From: Zopfochytrium polystomum
Taxonomy: Eukaryota; Chytridiomycota; Chytridiomycetes; Chytridiales; Chytridiaceae
Length of the DNA: 64,000 bases
Direction of reading: 5' to 3'
NCBI GenBank assembly: GCA_025765615.1
Contig: JAIVFJ010000274.1
Span: 16,675-80,674 of the forward strand
A program made the translations under genes and the position numbers. Under the pieces are notes generated by a model that had not been told where the DNA came from, ran no database searches, and saw only the letters and a list, made by a program, of their open reading frames with translations. The first letter of the stretch is position 1. Each line of letters begins with the position of its first letter. Below are positions 43,713 through 56,087 of this stretch, in pieces.

Positions 43713-44489
43713 CGTGGACGGGTCAAAGCTAGCGATTGTTTGGAGGCCGTGCGCGTCCCCCAATCTGTATTTAAGCCTCTTTACCCCTTCCCACTTCCCC
43801 CCTACCCCCCTTTTGTGGATAATACTTCCCTTTTTTTTATGTGTACAGAATCTTCACCCCGACCGTCCCATTCGTTTCCTCATCTGTTTGCTGTAAACTA
43901 TGTATGATCTCATCTTGCGGCGAACCTTGCTGCAAGTAATGTAACAATGAAATATGCTTGATTATGTGGGGAAGGGGGGAAAGGACTTTTGAATTGGAAA
44001 CCTCTCGCACTTGCGACAAGAATAGCTATCCCACTCTGCATAGTCAATTATTTTGTTTTCGGACGCCAAATCTTGAACAATTCCCGTCCGAATGTTCTGA
44101 CACGTCAAGTGCAACACCCTTGCCGCTGCCCTTTACGTCTTTGACCCTGACGACCCACACAACTGCGAGAAACAGAAACCCGTTCGATTTGGGCACTTCC
44201 CTGCCGTCCAATGGCACTCTATATGTAGGAGCAAGTTGAATTTCGGCAAGTTGTGTTTCTGTTTTGCTATTAAAATTTCGCGAACTGGGGCAAAAATATG
44301 CGGGCGTTTGAAGCAATTATCACCCTGAGCCTCATTTAGCAACAGGGAGGGGTAAGCTGGGGACATTAGTGCATATCGAGTTTGAAAGGGAGGACAACTT
44401 CTCCTTCGGGATGAGGTAGTGAGAATATGAAGACAGAATAGGACGACAATTAAAGGAAGCGAGGAAGGGAAATAGCAGAGCGCTTCGAC
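43713..44489. other. Convergent intergenic region
   Basis: It lies between the 3' ends of cyclin gene 4 and the protease. No gene is seen. Confidence 0.3.
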
Positions 44490-46198
44490 TCAGCACGTGA
44501 TGCCGCAGATGGAGGCGACCTCGCCGACGCAGATAGAGTCCCAGGACGTGCTGCCGCAGTACGAGTCTTGCGCGATGATCTGCGCAGCGCACGGGTCGCA
44601 CGACGACTTCAGCTTGGTTCCGGTCGTGCAGATCGAGTGGGCGCACGTCGTCGCGGTCGTCGTGGTCGCGGGCGTAGTCGTCGACGTCTTTGTCGAAGTT
44701 GACGTCGTCTTTGCAGTAGACGTAGTGGTCGTCTTTGCGGTAGTCGTGGTGGTCGACGTGGTCGTCGGGGTGGTCGAACCTCCCGGGTGCACCGCCTGCG
44801 CAAACCCGACGCGCGCGTTGGCCTTGTCGTACACGCTGTAGTATTGCCTCAGGAAGATGTCGCCCAGGATACCGACGCCGGCGTCCGCGGCGCCGCGGGT
44901 GACGCCCGAGATGCAGGTGCCGTCGCCGTTGTCGAGCACGTACACGTTCGCGGGGATCGAGTACTTGACGCCGTTAAGCGTCAACGTGAACGGCGAGCCT
45001 GTAGTGCTCTTGCTGCACGAGATGGCGTACGCGCCCGTCGACGACGAGTACGACGACGCGCCGATGCCCTTGTTGATACCGTCGGCGGCCGCGGTGTCGA
45101 GGATCATGAGCGTTGTGCCGGTGTCGGCGATAAAGTTAGAGATAGACCCGTCGAGGGCGCCCGATGACGAGCCTGCGGCCCACTTGCCGCCGGACCAGGA
45201 CATTTGCCAGTACGTCTCCGAGTTGAGCGGGATGTAGCTGAACGAGCCGGTGTACTTTGACGGGTCGGTGCCGCCGATGGTGACCTCGCCTTGGTCCTTG
45301 TCGGCGCCGTTGGAGAGGTAGAAGGCGAATTCGTTGTTGGACAGCTTGAGCGCGTCGATCCAGTTGGTGTTGCTGGCGCCCGCAGAGGCGATGTTGGAGA
45401 TGCTGGCGTACGCAAGCCCCATGAGTCCGTCTCCGACACCGGCGAAGCCGGTCTCGGAGGTGGACACGCCGAAAGAGATGGAGGCGGACACGCCGGCCAT
45501 CTGGACAGGGCCCTTGTATACTTTTCCGCCGACGGAGCCAGAGCCGTACGAGGTGGTCCAACTCAGAGAGGTGGACGACAGCGTCGAGTCGGAGGTCTTG
45601 ACGGTCGGCTGACCCGAGACACCGCACGACTGGTCCGAGGACTTGCAGTTGGGTCCGCGGAACCAAGTGTCGGAGGATCCGCTGTGGAATGGATAGCAAT
45701 TGTGAGACAATGTGGTACGCTGTGTCCTTAGCCCCCTTCCACCTCCAAATGAAAGCTCACTGCTTACGTGTCAAGATCCAGCAGGAACGACTGCCCGTTC
45801 CCGAGCGTCACGGGCGCGTTGTACAGTTCGTCCGACTCGTTTGTGAGCGGCGCGGACGACTGCCTGCGCTCGAGGGTCGAGTTACCCGGCAGGATTCGGT
45901 TCGCCCAGCGCTTGATGGCGCGTTGGGTGTTGTGGGGCTTTGCGTTGGCAGGCTTGGAGATGGCAACCTATGTTTCGATTGGGAAGGCGCATCAATGAGG
46001 CGTTAGATCGATGTGAGAATCCGCCCTGGGCCAATTCAACAAACCGCAGCACCCTTCCACTTCCCCCCAATCCCACGTCCCCCTTCTCTCTGTGTCGCTT
46101 GCCTTGTGGATGACAGCCGATCCGTTCTCAAGGGGCGCCGCGGAAGCGGACGCGACGGCCAGGGAGGCGGCAGCGAGCAGGATCGATCCCAGCTTCAT
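44490..46198 (-). CDS. Secreted pepsin-like aspartic protease with Thr linker and Cys-rich tail
   Basis: Exons 46198-46103, 45967-45768 and 45681-44490 give 495 residues. A signal peptide (MKLGSILLAAASLAVASA) and a short propeptide precede the catalytic domain. The first active Asp lies across the exon 2/3 junction (LDLDTGSSDTWFRG) and the second is in NFIADTGTTLMILD. A Thr-rich linker of about 50 residues follows, then a Cys-rich module (CAHSICTTGTKLKSSCDPCA; DSYCGSTSWDSICVGEV; CGITC). The first intron has a GC donor (AAG|GCAAGC) and the second a GTAAGC donor. The enzyme should act outside the cell on proteins at acid pH; the tail may bind a polymer or surface. Confidence 0.93.
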
Positions 46199-47029
46199 GA
46201 TTATTCAATCTCGCGTAGTATTAGGGAGAGAGAGAGTTGTCGCTACTTTGAGGCCTGCTGAAAGCTTCTCGATGGAGTATGAGGTACGAGGGGATGAGGG
46301 GCAACGATGGTGTGTGGCTGCTCTGTTGTCCTTGGTGGTGGTATTTATGGCGAAGTGGAATGTGCCAAGACCTTCCGCTTCCAGCGTTATGCACCCCGTC
46401 TCTTTGGCTGTCTGTTAGTCTGTCTGTCTGTCTGTTTGCCTGCCTGTGTGTTGCCCGGAAGGGAAGCAGTCGGGAAGGTCCGGAGAACCAATGGGAAGCC
46501 GACCCGCATCGGCACCACCACGCGCCTCGAAACTTGCTGTTTTTGGCGGCTGTTGTGCCGGAATCAATTCCTTTTTTTGGTATAGATTAGGGGGCAGGTG
46601 GCACCGTTCGTTCTTCTGAAGAACAACCGGTGCCACCAGCCCCCTCTCGATCTTGTCATTTGCAGGTGTGGATCTTTCACCTTTCAGACTGCCGAAAATT
46701 TTGTTTGTGGAGATGCATCCGCTGAGTGAGAATTGACCTCTGCGAACTGAAGGAATTGTAAATCGCTGCCGCCAGAAAGATTGCGCCCTCCGCTGCTAAC
46801 AAGCCCCTGCTACGTCTCTCTACACCTTCACGCCAGGATGTTGATCCAGCATTGAAAGGAACCAAGCATTTCCCTGTGAGCAAAGAATACGGAACCGACT
46901 CTTACACATTGGACACGTTCTCGATTGCGGTGCGACCGTTCTAAACCGATGGCAGACCGCACACTCCGACCTGTGCGAATTTTTCAAGGGCGGCGCGAGG
47001 ATCCTGGCTGGCGCAGCGAGTGCAAGGCA
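46199..47029. other. Intergenic, protease upstream region
   Basis: A short TCTG/TGTC repeat is at about 46411-46435. No gene is seen. Confidence 0.3.
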
Positions 47030-47205
47030 GGGCGCATCTCAAGTCGCGGGCGCAACAAGCGCGGGATGGGCACCAAGACAATCCAGAACATGTTCATTCA
47101 CGCGCGCTCAAGTACGGTGAGCCGCCGCAACGCTGTCGGCCTTGAGCGTATCGACGTGGTGTTCTTTCGATGTCCATACTCCCGCGCGACCCGAAGCGGT
47201 TGAGC
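47030..47205 (+). pseudogene. 3' fragment of aspartyl-tRNA synthetase
   Basis: This aligns with the last exon of the gene at 49967-52406. GTCGCGGGCGC, TCAAGTACGG, CGGCCTTGAGCGT and CGGTTGAGC occur in the same order as at about 52215, 52277, 52313 and 52391. Gaps and substitutions destroy the frame. It is a decayed partial copy about 2.7 kb upstream of the source gene. Confidence 0.7.
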
Positions 47206-49966
47206 TCTTAGCTTTGGGGGATGGGGAGGGGGAAAGGGAGAGTTTTTTGGCGTGGTAAAGGAAAGAAAGAAAGAGGGAGTAGTTGTGGGGGACCCCAAAG
47301 AAGTTGTGCAAGGTCATCTGCCTCGCATAACTGTTTTCCTTTTTCATTGTCGACTTTCCGCTGGAAAATGCGACTGGGCGTTTTTGGGCAAGACAGCGCA
47401 AGACGTAGGCATTGCCTTATGCACAATGTACGAGAATCGAGAGTGCGGAACCCGGTACGGACCCTCTTACCCAGCCGACAACAGAAAAAGGCACCAATAA
47501 GCCAGATATGGATGAGAGTGGCTTCGGCTCCCTGAAGGCGAGGCGCGGTTGCGCCATTTGGTCCTTGCGTCCCAAAGAAGATGCGCAAACCGCGAGTTCG
47601 CCGAAGGCGCTGTCTTGCCCACTTTGCAATTTCCATAAAAAGGTATCACTGGACAGAGTCCCTCTCCCCATTCCACGGCAACAAGATACAGCTTCTCCAA
47701 GTTTCCCTCCTCCTCCTCTGTCTGACCGTCGCCGACCTCGCCGTCGCCAAGAACTGCATCGGGACCAGTTACGGGTTCAGCAAGGATTTTCTCCGTTTTT
47801 TCTCCTTTGCTTCAACTGTCTTCTCTCCTCGTTTCCGTGACTTTCAACTCTGATTCTTGGTCGATGCGTTGTCCAAGGATAGATCGAATTTTAACTTGAT
47901 GGATTCTCTCTTTTTTTTCCCCCTTTGCTTCAACTTGCTTCTTTGCACGGTTTGATAACTTTCAGCTCTGATTCTCTGTCGATGCGTTTCCAACCATAGC
48001 AAGTGAAGGCGACGACGTTTTTTTACGTAAGCAGAGGTCACTTTTTGAAAACGCTGACCGATCTTTCTTGATTTGTCCTCATCGCTCGCCAAAACCGAAT
48101 TCAAATCGTGGAGGCTTCTTCCGCCGTTCTCTTTTGAAACCTTCCACAAAGCGGGCTGATCCTGCGTCGTGCCAGCTTGGCATTTTAATGCGAGAAGCTG
48201 TAGGTTTGACCCGACACAGAAGTCGTGGATAATTACATAAATGATTCTGATCAGAGGAACGGAACACTAACGCTTTCGTTGCCAAATCAGAAAACGTCGT
48301 TGACTTTTGCCTCCTCCGCTCTTTTGCTTTGGCTCTTTGAGACAATGACCGGACTCAGCGGCTTGCGACTTGCCTCTGGTCTTTGTGGGCGAAAAGAAAG
48401 TGGCGGACAAGAGATTGAGATTGGTGTGTGGAAAGGAGCCATCGATCACCAATGAACTTGGGTCATTCCTTCACGCCGGCTTGGTGGTCGGCTTTCACTG
48501 ACATATGCGACTGCGGGGTTGTGGGCAAGACAGCGCAGGATGTTTGTAAGTTGTCTCTCACTCAGCCTTGTTTCCCAATCAGGCAATTGGGAGATTTCAG
48601 GCGCCAACCCCAATCTTGGTTACCAGAAGCCTGAGTCAGAATCCAGATCATCCCTGATTCAGGAACGGGAGGGGAGAACGTTTTCCCGAAGCTCTAACAG
48701 CCGACAACAGAAAAAGTTCACCCCGATAAGCCAAATTAAGAGATGTGCGTGACTTTTGCTCCCCCTGTGAAAAGGAAAGACACCGCCAGCCCAATTTTCC
48801 ATTTTTTACGGCGCGAGTCCGTCATGCGCCGGGAGAAGAAATTTTCGCGAAGAAATTAGCCGCGGTGGTTTTTTGCACTCTATCGGACGCGGTGTCAAAG
48901 AGTGCGCCCTCCACGCCCGGTTTTCGCAGGAAGCGTGCGCCGCCTCCGGCAGAGGCCTAGACAGAGGAGCAGTTCCTTTTTTTTTCACTGTCGGATTCTT
49001 GTTGTTGCATTAACACATCAGTGATGTCATGTTCAGGTGGCCTAGAAATTTTGTCAAACGCGCAAACTGCCAGCCGCTGGCGCTGTCTTGCCCACGTTTC
49101 TATTCCCATAAAAAGAAGGCTTCGATCGACATAATCCATCTCCGTGCTTCCAATCTGGCTGGATTGGTCTCAATGCGGGTTGCTGAGCAGATGAAGTCCA
49201 TACTGCTTGATAGACTCTCTCTCTTCTCCCTTTGCTTCAACTCCCTTCTTTCCTCGTTTTGATGACTCTCAACTGACTCTCCGTCAACGCGTTGTCTAAG
49301 GATAGACAGTTTCTTTTTTAGATTTCGACCACAACACAACTTTCTTGATTTTGGCTGTTGTTCCCGGAGTTTTTCATTTTTTTTTCTAGTGCCTGCCTTC
49401 GCGACGCGTTAAGAAGAACCAAATCATTGAGCTATGCGGCAACGTAAGGGGATGTGAAGACTTTCAACCGTGAAAGTACCCACGTCGTCGGCGCCTCGTG
49501 AGTCGCGTTGCGACAACTGCACGCGAACACCAGTCGCGACCACTCTCCGTTGGATCTTCCGCGAAAAAGTAATGACCCGTGAATTATCGAACAGAAGCTT
49601 TGTTCCGTTATGATGCAAGAGGTGCATCAACTCTCATCAATCGTACCGCTCGGTGGATGACAAATAGATGTGAAAGCCCTCCACCTGTCCAAGTCAGCAT
49701 GCCTCCGCCAAAGGTGTTTCTTTGCAATGATCATCTAATGAAGCAAAATAATTTCACTCCAATGACACAGGACGACCTTCAGAGGCAGGTGGGCACCTCA
49801 GAGTCAATGATTCTTTTGTTTTTTGCGGAGCGCGGCTAGTCCATTCAGTCTGTCAAGGGTATTAGTTCCCAAAACCTCGCAAACGATACCGTCCCAAATC
49901 GCTCACATAAAATGTGGCCAAGTCAGTCAGTGAGGAGGGTCGTGGACAATTGCATTTGAGAAGCCA
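47206..49966. repeat. Field of dispersed degenerate repeats
   Basis: Several repeat types recur. GGGCAAGACAGCGCA occurs at about 47390 and 48521, and its reverse complement GCGCTGTCTTGCCC at about 47608 and 49080. CCGACAACAGAAAAAG occurs at about 47476 and 48701. A unit of about 90 bases with TTTGCTTCAACT and GATGCGTT(G)TCC occurs at about 47795-47880, 47930-47995 and 49225-49305. No intact gene is supported. The pattern suggests a non-autonomous element or several nested ones. Confidence 0.55.
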
Positions 49967-52406
49967 ATGGACACTGCCCACGCCAAGAACAGCACCAGTC
50001 CCAGCAACGGCGATAAGGAGATCGTAGTCACCGCAACATCGACAACCGCAATCCCCGCAGGATCCACGCCAGCCGCCGATGGCGTTGCGGGTGGCTACGC
50101 TGTGGTACTCGGCGAGGACGGCAAGCCGCTGTCGGCCACCCAGCTGAAGAAGAGGCGCGCCAAACAGGAGAAGGAAGCGAAGAAGCTCGAGACGCAACGG
50201 CGGGTGGTGCGTAAGGCGGTGTGTTTGTGCGTGTTTGTTCTGGGCGATCGGTGTGGGTGCGTGTAAATGCGGAGTGTAATGTGATTGTGTGTGGTCTTGC
50301 ATAGTATGCGTCGATCTTAAGCAGGCTATTGTCTCTCTCCCTCTGTCCTTTTCCCCACCCTCACCGCGATCTTCTGCCCGCCTTCTTCATTCTTTTTCCC
50401 TATCAACGATCCCATGCACCAGGCCGCCGAAAAGGCCGCGGAAAGGGCCGCACGCGAGCCCAACACTGTGGATTACTCTGCGGGCAAGTACGGCGCACTG
50501 CCCCTGAATCAATCGCAGGAGCGCACAGGCCGGAAGCGCACGCGAATTGAGGACCTGAGCGAGTCGCTCGTCGACCAAGTCGTTCTCGTGCAGGCGCGCA
50601 TCCACAAACGGAACCCCTGGGGTGGGATGTGCTTCCTGACTCTCCGCCAACGTGCCGTCACCGTCCAGGCCGTTGTGGCCAAGGACGCGGCCAACGTCAG
50701 CAGGCAGATGCTCAATTTTGTGACCGAGTGAGTAGTAGAGGTTATTCTGTTTCTGCGGGGGTTTGGGTGCGTATATTTCCGCCTGTTTCTTACTTCCCTG
50801 GAACCCCACTCCAATCTTTCGGTGCATTCTTTGCTAACAGCGCCCTCAAACACTGCCCAGCATCACCTTCGAGTCCCTTGTTCTCGTGGAGGCGATCGTC
50901 GTCAAGGCAAAAGAGCTCGTCAAGAGCTGCACCATCCAGTCGGTCGAGCTCAAAGTGAAGCAGATCCACGTCATCAGCAAGGCAGCAGAGCGCCTGCCGT
51001 TCGCCATGGAGGATGCTTCTCGTGGCGAGGAGGAGGAGGGGATCCGTGTTCTCATCGGCCCTCGTCTGGACGGCAGGATCATTGACCTGAGAGTACGTTT
51101 TCGCTAGTCATTGTTGATTTTCATTCGTCCCTACAACAACTGGATTCGCGCACACAAAAAAAAGACCCAGGCAAATCAGGCCATCTTTCGTATGCAGTCG
51201 GGCGTTTGCCAGCTGTTCCACGACTTTCTGACCGAAAAGGGATTTATCGAGATCCACACTCCCAAGATAGTTGCAGCGGCAGGCGAGGGCGGTAGAAATG
51301 CATTCAAAATCAAGTACTTTAACCGTAAGTGCACTTTCTTCATCCTATTTCTAGAAGATTCTGTAACTTAGTTCCCGAGAGTTGTTGGGTGGGCGCATAT
51401 TTTTCAATTTTCTTCTTTCTAAAAGCAATCGTTGTTTCTTTTCCTGCAGGCGACGCATACCTGGCGCAATCACCACAACTTTACAAGCAGATGGCAATTT
51501 GTTCCGACTTTGAGCGCGTCTTTGAGATCGCTCCTGGTACGTTATTTAATCTCCCGCTCGTTCGTATTCCTTCTTTTTCCCTTAATCCGAGTAACACTGC
51601 CCTCCTGGGTCCAGTGTTCCGTGAAGAGATGGCATTCTCGCGCAGTCGCATGACCGAGTTTGTCGGTCTCGATCTCGAAATGGCGTTCGAGGAGCACTAC
51701 CACGAAGTGCTTGACCTGTTTGACAAGCTATTTGTGTTCATCTTTGACGGGCTGAAGACGCGGTTCGCGGCTGAGATCGAGGCTGTGAAGAAGCAGTTCC
51801 CGTTCGAGGACTTTTTGTACCTTCCAAAGACGCTTCGACTCGACTTTAAGGAAGGAATCAAGATGCTGCGGGAAGCCGGCGCCGAAATTGACGACTTTGA
51901 TGGCATGACGTATGATGTCGCGGTCTCCTTTCCTAAGGCCCCTTTTTTGTTTTTTTCTTGTTTGTTAGCTTACACCTTTGGTGCCTTTGCTCTCCCTCAA
52001 TATCAGTATAGATCTTGAAAAAAAGCTGGGGCGGCTCGTACGTGAAAAGTACAAGACCGACTTTTACATGCTGGACAAGTTCCCCTTGGCGCTGCGGTCG
52101 TTCCACACGATGCCGGACCCGCACAACCCGGGCTACTCGAACTCGTACGACTTTTTTATTCACGGCGAGGAGATTCTATCCGGCGGGCAGCGCGTGCACG
52201 ACACTACGCTGCTCGAGTCGCGGGCGCGCGAGCACAGGGTGGACCTCGAGACGATCCGGCCGTACATTGACGCGTTCAAGTACGGCGCGCCGCCGCACGG
52301 AGGCGGTGGCATCGGCCTTGAGCGTCTGATCATGCTGTACCTGAATCTCGGGAACGTCCGGCGGACGTCCATGTTCCCGCGGGATGCGAAACGGTTGAGC
52401 CCGTAG
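49967..52406 (+). CDS. DPS1: Cytosolic aspartyl-tRNA synthetase
   Basis: Seven exons join in phase: 49967-50206, 50423-50727, 50861-51092, 51165-51324, 51450-51536, 51615-51909 and 52007-52406, giving 572 residues. After a Lys-rich, RNA-binding type N-terminal extension ([20 protein letters not shown]) comes the OB-fold anticodon-binding domain ([20 protein letters not shown]). The class II catalytic domain follows, with motif 1 in the [16 protein letters not shown] region, QSPQLYKQ, motif 2 start [24 protein letters not shown], and motif 3 [20 protein letters not shown] ending [11 protein letters not shown]. It charges tRNA-Asp in the cytosol. The motif 2 loop is odd: FREE is followed by MAFSRSR instead of the usual NSNTHRH-type loop. 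Confidence 0.96.
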
Positions 52407-55144
52407 ACTGTGTCAAGGGAAACGAGCGATAGGGAATCGGGGTCTTGGGGATTTGGCAGTTGAAGGAGTTTTTTGCGTCAGGGGACTGAAGTGATGAATA
52501 AGGAGAAGAAAAAATGGCTTTTCAGTCTCGTACGTATCTGATTGTCAATGTGTGGACGGTCATAAACTCTTCGTCGTCGTCGCAAGTTCTGCGATCAATT
52601 TCGCAACCAGGGCATGAATGCTTTCGAAGCGAGCATTAAGAGCGGACCACTTGCATATGCTAGCCTCTTGTTTTGAACAGCTTTTCCCCAATCACTATCA
52701 CAACCAAACATAAACCATTCTTTCGTGCTCCAAGTTTTCGCCGGTAGAGCCAAAACAGGAAAGGAAGAGGCAAATTGGGCAAATCACGCGCGCCGACTCC
52801 CCAATTGTGGCAAACGCGACTTTGAAGCAAGACACCGTAGGATGGCTGCTCACTGAAGTTCTATGGAAACGGCAGTGGAGGGCGGATCAAAAGGGCATTT
52901 GACCTGGCACACGGCGAAACCGAAGCGACACTTTTTTGCCACTTGCCACTTTCAGACTGCACACAACAACAAAAACTTGCACGCAGCAGATGGCCAAACA
53001 GCCGGCAGAGCATGGAAGAGGACATGACTTCATATCCAAATCCTCTGGTGATGCGTTGTCCAAATATTGACAGTTGAAAATGCGATGTTAAATAACGACA
53101 GTATATTTAAAATCTTCGCTGTTTATTTCTCGTGTTGCGCGTGCTGGTCTTGAGGTTGCTGTTATTACTGAAACTTTTCTTCCAAATCCACCGCTCATTG
53201 GTGTGATGAGATACATGTATGATCCGTTACGTGTAAATATCGTCCGTTTTTCATCCTACTATATTTCCGTTTCACTTGTTTGCTGTGCTCGCAAAGAACA
53301 GATCGCGGATGCAACATCCGGCTCGAGGAAGCACACAATCGCCACGATCGCGTTGTGTCACTATGGCTCAATACAAGCCTTCGTGACGCAATTATCCGCC
53401 AAGGTCGTGCGTGTTTGGGTGGTGGATGAATTCCTCTCATTGCGAAACCTCTGCCAGGCGTGCGTCGCTCCGCCCTCCTTCTGGGTCGGTTGAGTGTTCA
53501 TCGGACGCCATGATATGCAGGCATTTGAAAAGCGAAAAGGCGGGGAGGCTACTCTGTGATCGTGAAAGAGATCTGATTGACGACGCTTGCGGTTGAATGT
53601 TCCCTGCACTTCCGCGAGCCCCTGATCCATGTTCGGGAGCCGCGTTGATGGGGAGGGAGATGGCAGAGGCGGATCGAGATCCCATGGAGGAGGTGAGCGG
53701 ATGAATGGCGCCTCAGCCTCCCCGAAGCATCCATCGACAGTGCGCAAACAGGACGCGGGGACGTGAAATCTATCTGGTTTGATTGATCCGGTAGATTGAT
53801 GGGCAAGATTAGATTGCTGATGGATCAACTGATTGATGCCTTGTGGGATAAACTTTCCGAATCGAGGAGGCGGAAAAGATTTGTGCTCGCCTGGACCGAT
53901 CGGGAGAGAGAGGGTGTGTGGGGCGCAGGAAGGAGAGACCAGCAGACAGATCCCAAAGTCCGCACCAAAAAGAGAACCGCAGCTTGTTTGAGAATAGTAA
54001 TGTAATTCTATGGGCGACCTTGAGGTCGTTAAGTTGAAACCAATTCTGTGTGCGGATGTTGATCAATGCATATTAACCTTTCATTTACGTCCCGTGCGTA
54101 TAAGGGAGCCACGCAATCCCAACACAACCGTTCTTGGCACATTGACACGTCATATGCCGTGGCCTCGATCCTAGCTGTCTAGACACATTTATCCGCCAAC
54201 GGTTCGGCAAATCAATTACCGCGAGCACGGCACTCTCTGAACGGCGTGCTTCGCCGCTGCTCCCTCTGTATCATCCAAACACGAAAAAGAGGTGGCATGG
54301 CGGGTCAGGGTGCGAAAAGCTGCAGACAGCTACCTCTGTGGAAGTCGCTCGCGGGTGAATGGCCTTAACCCCTAGGATTTGGGCCCGCCATATATAATTA
54401 ATGGATGGGTAGGGACGGACTGCGATGGGACAGTCGACGTGGAGATTACATCGATCTGGTTTCATTGACGGGTAGATTGATTGGGTGGATTGATTGCTGA
54501 TGGATCAACGGTTGGGATAAACTGTCCGAATGGAGTCGGCGCGTTGGGTTTGCCGTCGGCCGAATCTGTCGATTTGCTTCTTCCTTCTTTGAGTCCTTTT
54601 CCTTTTTCGAATATGTGCAAGCCGAGGGGAGATCGGGAGAGAGAGTGGTTGGGGTGGAGGAGCAGGCAGATGGCCGCGGTCGCGCGGGTAGTTCGGGCCG
54701 GATCGGCGAGGTGGCTAAATTTGAGCTCTCCATTTTAGGAAAGAGATTTCCTGTGAACGCAAAACTTTCCCCGCTTACCGGATTTTATCCGTTTTTGGCT
54801 CGAAGGTCCGAGCGGGTGGTGACGAAATCGATGGGGCTGAGATTGTCCATCCGGAAGTGAGACAGGGAAACAGGGACACAGACAGCGGAGACAGCGGAGT
54901 GGCCGACAGTCCGACAAACCAAAAAGAAACCATGGAGCGAAAAAAAAAAAAAAAAAAAAGCCCAGCAAGCTTTGCGGTTGAACCCTGCCTTCACCCATCT
55001 GGCTTTATTTAAATTGTTTCGGACGCCCTTCGGGTCGCCCTCCCTCCTCCTCCCTTTTCTTGGATACCACCTGGATACCCCTCTTCACCTAACTCCACAT
55101 CCTCCTCACCAGCCAACACTCCTCGTCCAAGCACGTTCGCAGCC
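52407..55144. other. Long intergenic region with one internal duplication
   Basis: No gene is supported. About 100-170 bases at 53780-53960 are repeated at 54445-54680: both have ATCTGGTTT.ATTGA, GTAGATTGAT, TTGCTGATGGATCAAC, GGGATAAACT and a GATCGGGAGAGAGAG end, with a longer spacer in the second. An A run is at about 54940-54959. Confidence 0.45.
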
Positions 55145-56087
55145 ATGAGCGCCCAGCCAACATCGATTCCCGTCCCAGACGCCGCACTGCGGAACGCACT
55201 AATCTGTAAGTGTCCCTCCTCACATCCCCCACTTCACGCCCATCGATCTGACCTTCGCCAAAAAACCAGATCTCGCCGCCGCAACCATCGACCTTGACTT
55301 CTCCGACCCAACCATCGCCGCCGCCGCCTCCGCCCGCTCCCTCCCTTCACCTTCCTCCCCATCCTCCTTGAACCCGCTAGCAAGCATGGACCACACTCCG
55401 ACCCAACGCTTCGTCTTCGACGTCGTCATGGGTACGCAGTCAACCTTCAACGACGTGCAGCTGGCGCTGTACTATCTCGGCCGCTTCCGGGCCGACCGTT
55501 CCCGCTCCCAGCAGCACACGAAGGTGCCACCCGCTTTTTCCGATGACAGATCGCGCCTCGCGACGCCGCCGCCGGAACCACACGCAGCCGTCGCTGCACC
55601 CCTACCCGCACTCCCGCCGCGGCTTGCGTTCACGGCGTCGCTGATTCTCGCTTGGAAGCACCTTCACGACACGCCATACACGGCGCGGGTGTGGTCGTCG
55701 CTCACGGGGCTGCCGCTCGCCACGATCAACGCGGCCGAGCGCGAGGTGTTGGCGGGGCTCGGGTACCGGCTCCACGTAGACCCCGGGCGGTCGCCGTCGC
55801 CGTCGCCGTTGCTGCCGACGCCGTCGATGGAAGCAGCCGCGGCTTCGGCTTCGGGGGGTGGGTTTGCCGGGTTCTGCTGGGCGGCGGTTCGGATTGCCGG
55901 CGCGCTCGCAAGGGCAGGGATTTGTGGCGGTGCTGCTGGTGGTGCGGGCGGTGCGGTGATTGCTGGAGGCGGAGGCATGGACGATCGATTGATGCTCGCT
56001 GGTGGTGGGTCAAGGAAGCGAAAGAGGTCGGCAGAATCAAGAGATGAGGGAGGGGCAAAGACGATCAGGGTGGCTGTGCACTATTAA
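55145..56087 (+). CDS. PHO80/PCL-type cyclin family member 5
   Basis: Exon 1 (55145-55205) encodes MSAQPTSIPVPDAALRNALI. The phase-1 intron (GTAAGT...CAG) leads to exon 2 (55270-56087), beginning LAAATIDLDFSDP, giving 292 residues. The cyclin box is TQRFVFDVVMGTQSTFNDVQ, LALYYLGRFR, LAFTASLILAWKHLHDTPYT, RVWSSLTGLPLATINAAERE and GLGYRLHV. All family landmarks are present. The tail is Gly-rich and ends KTIRVAVHY. It is likely to bind a Pho85-like CDK. It starts the second cyclin cluster, in which all four copies point the same way. Confidence 0.88.
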
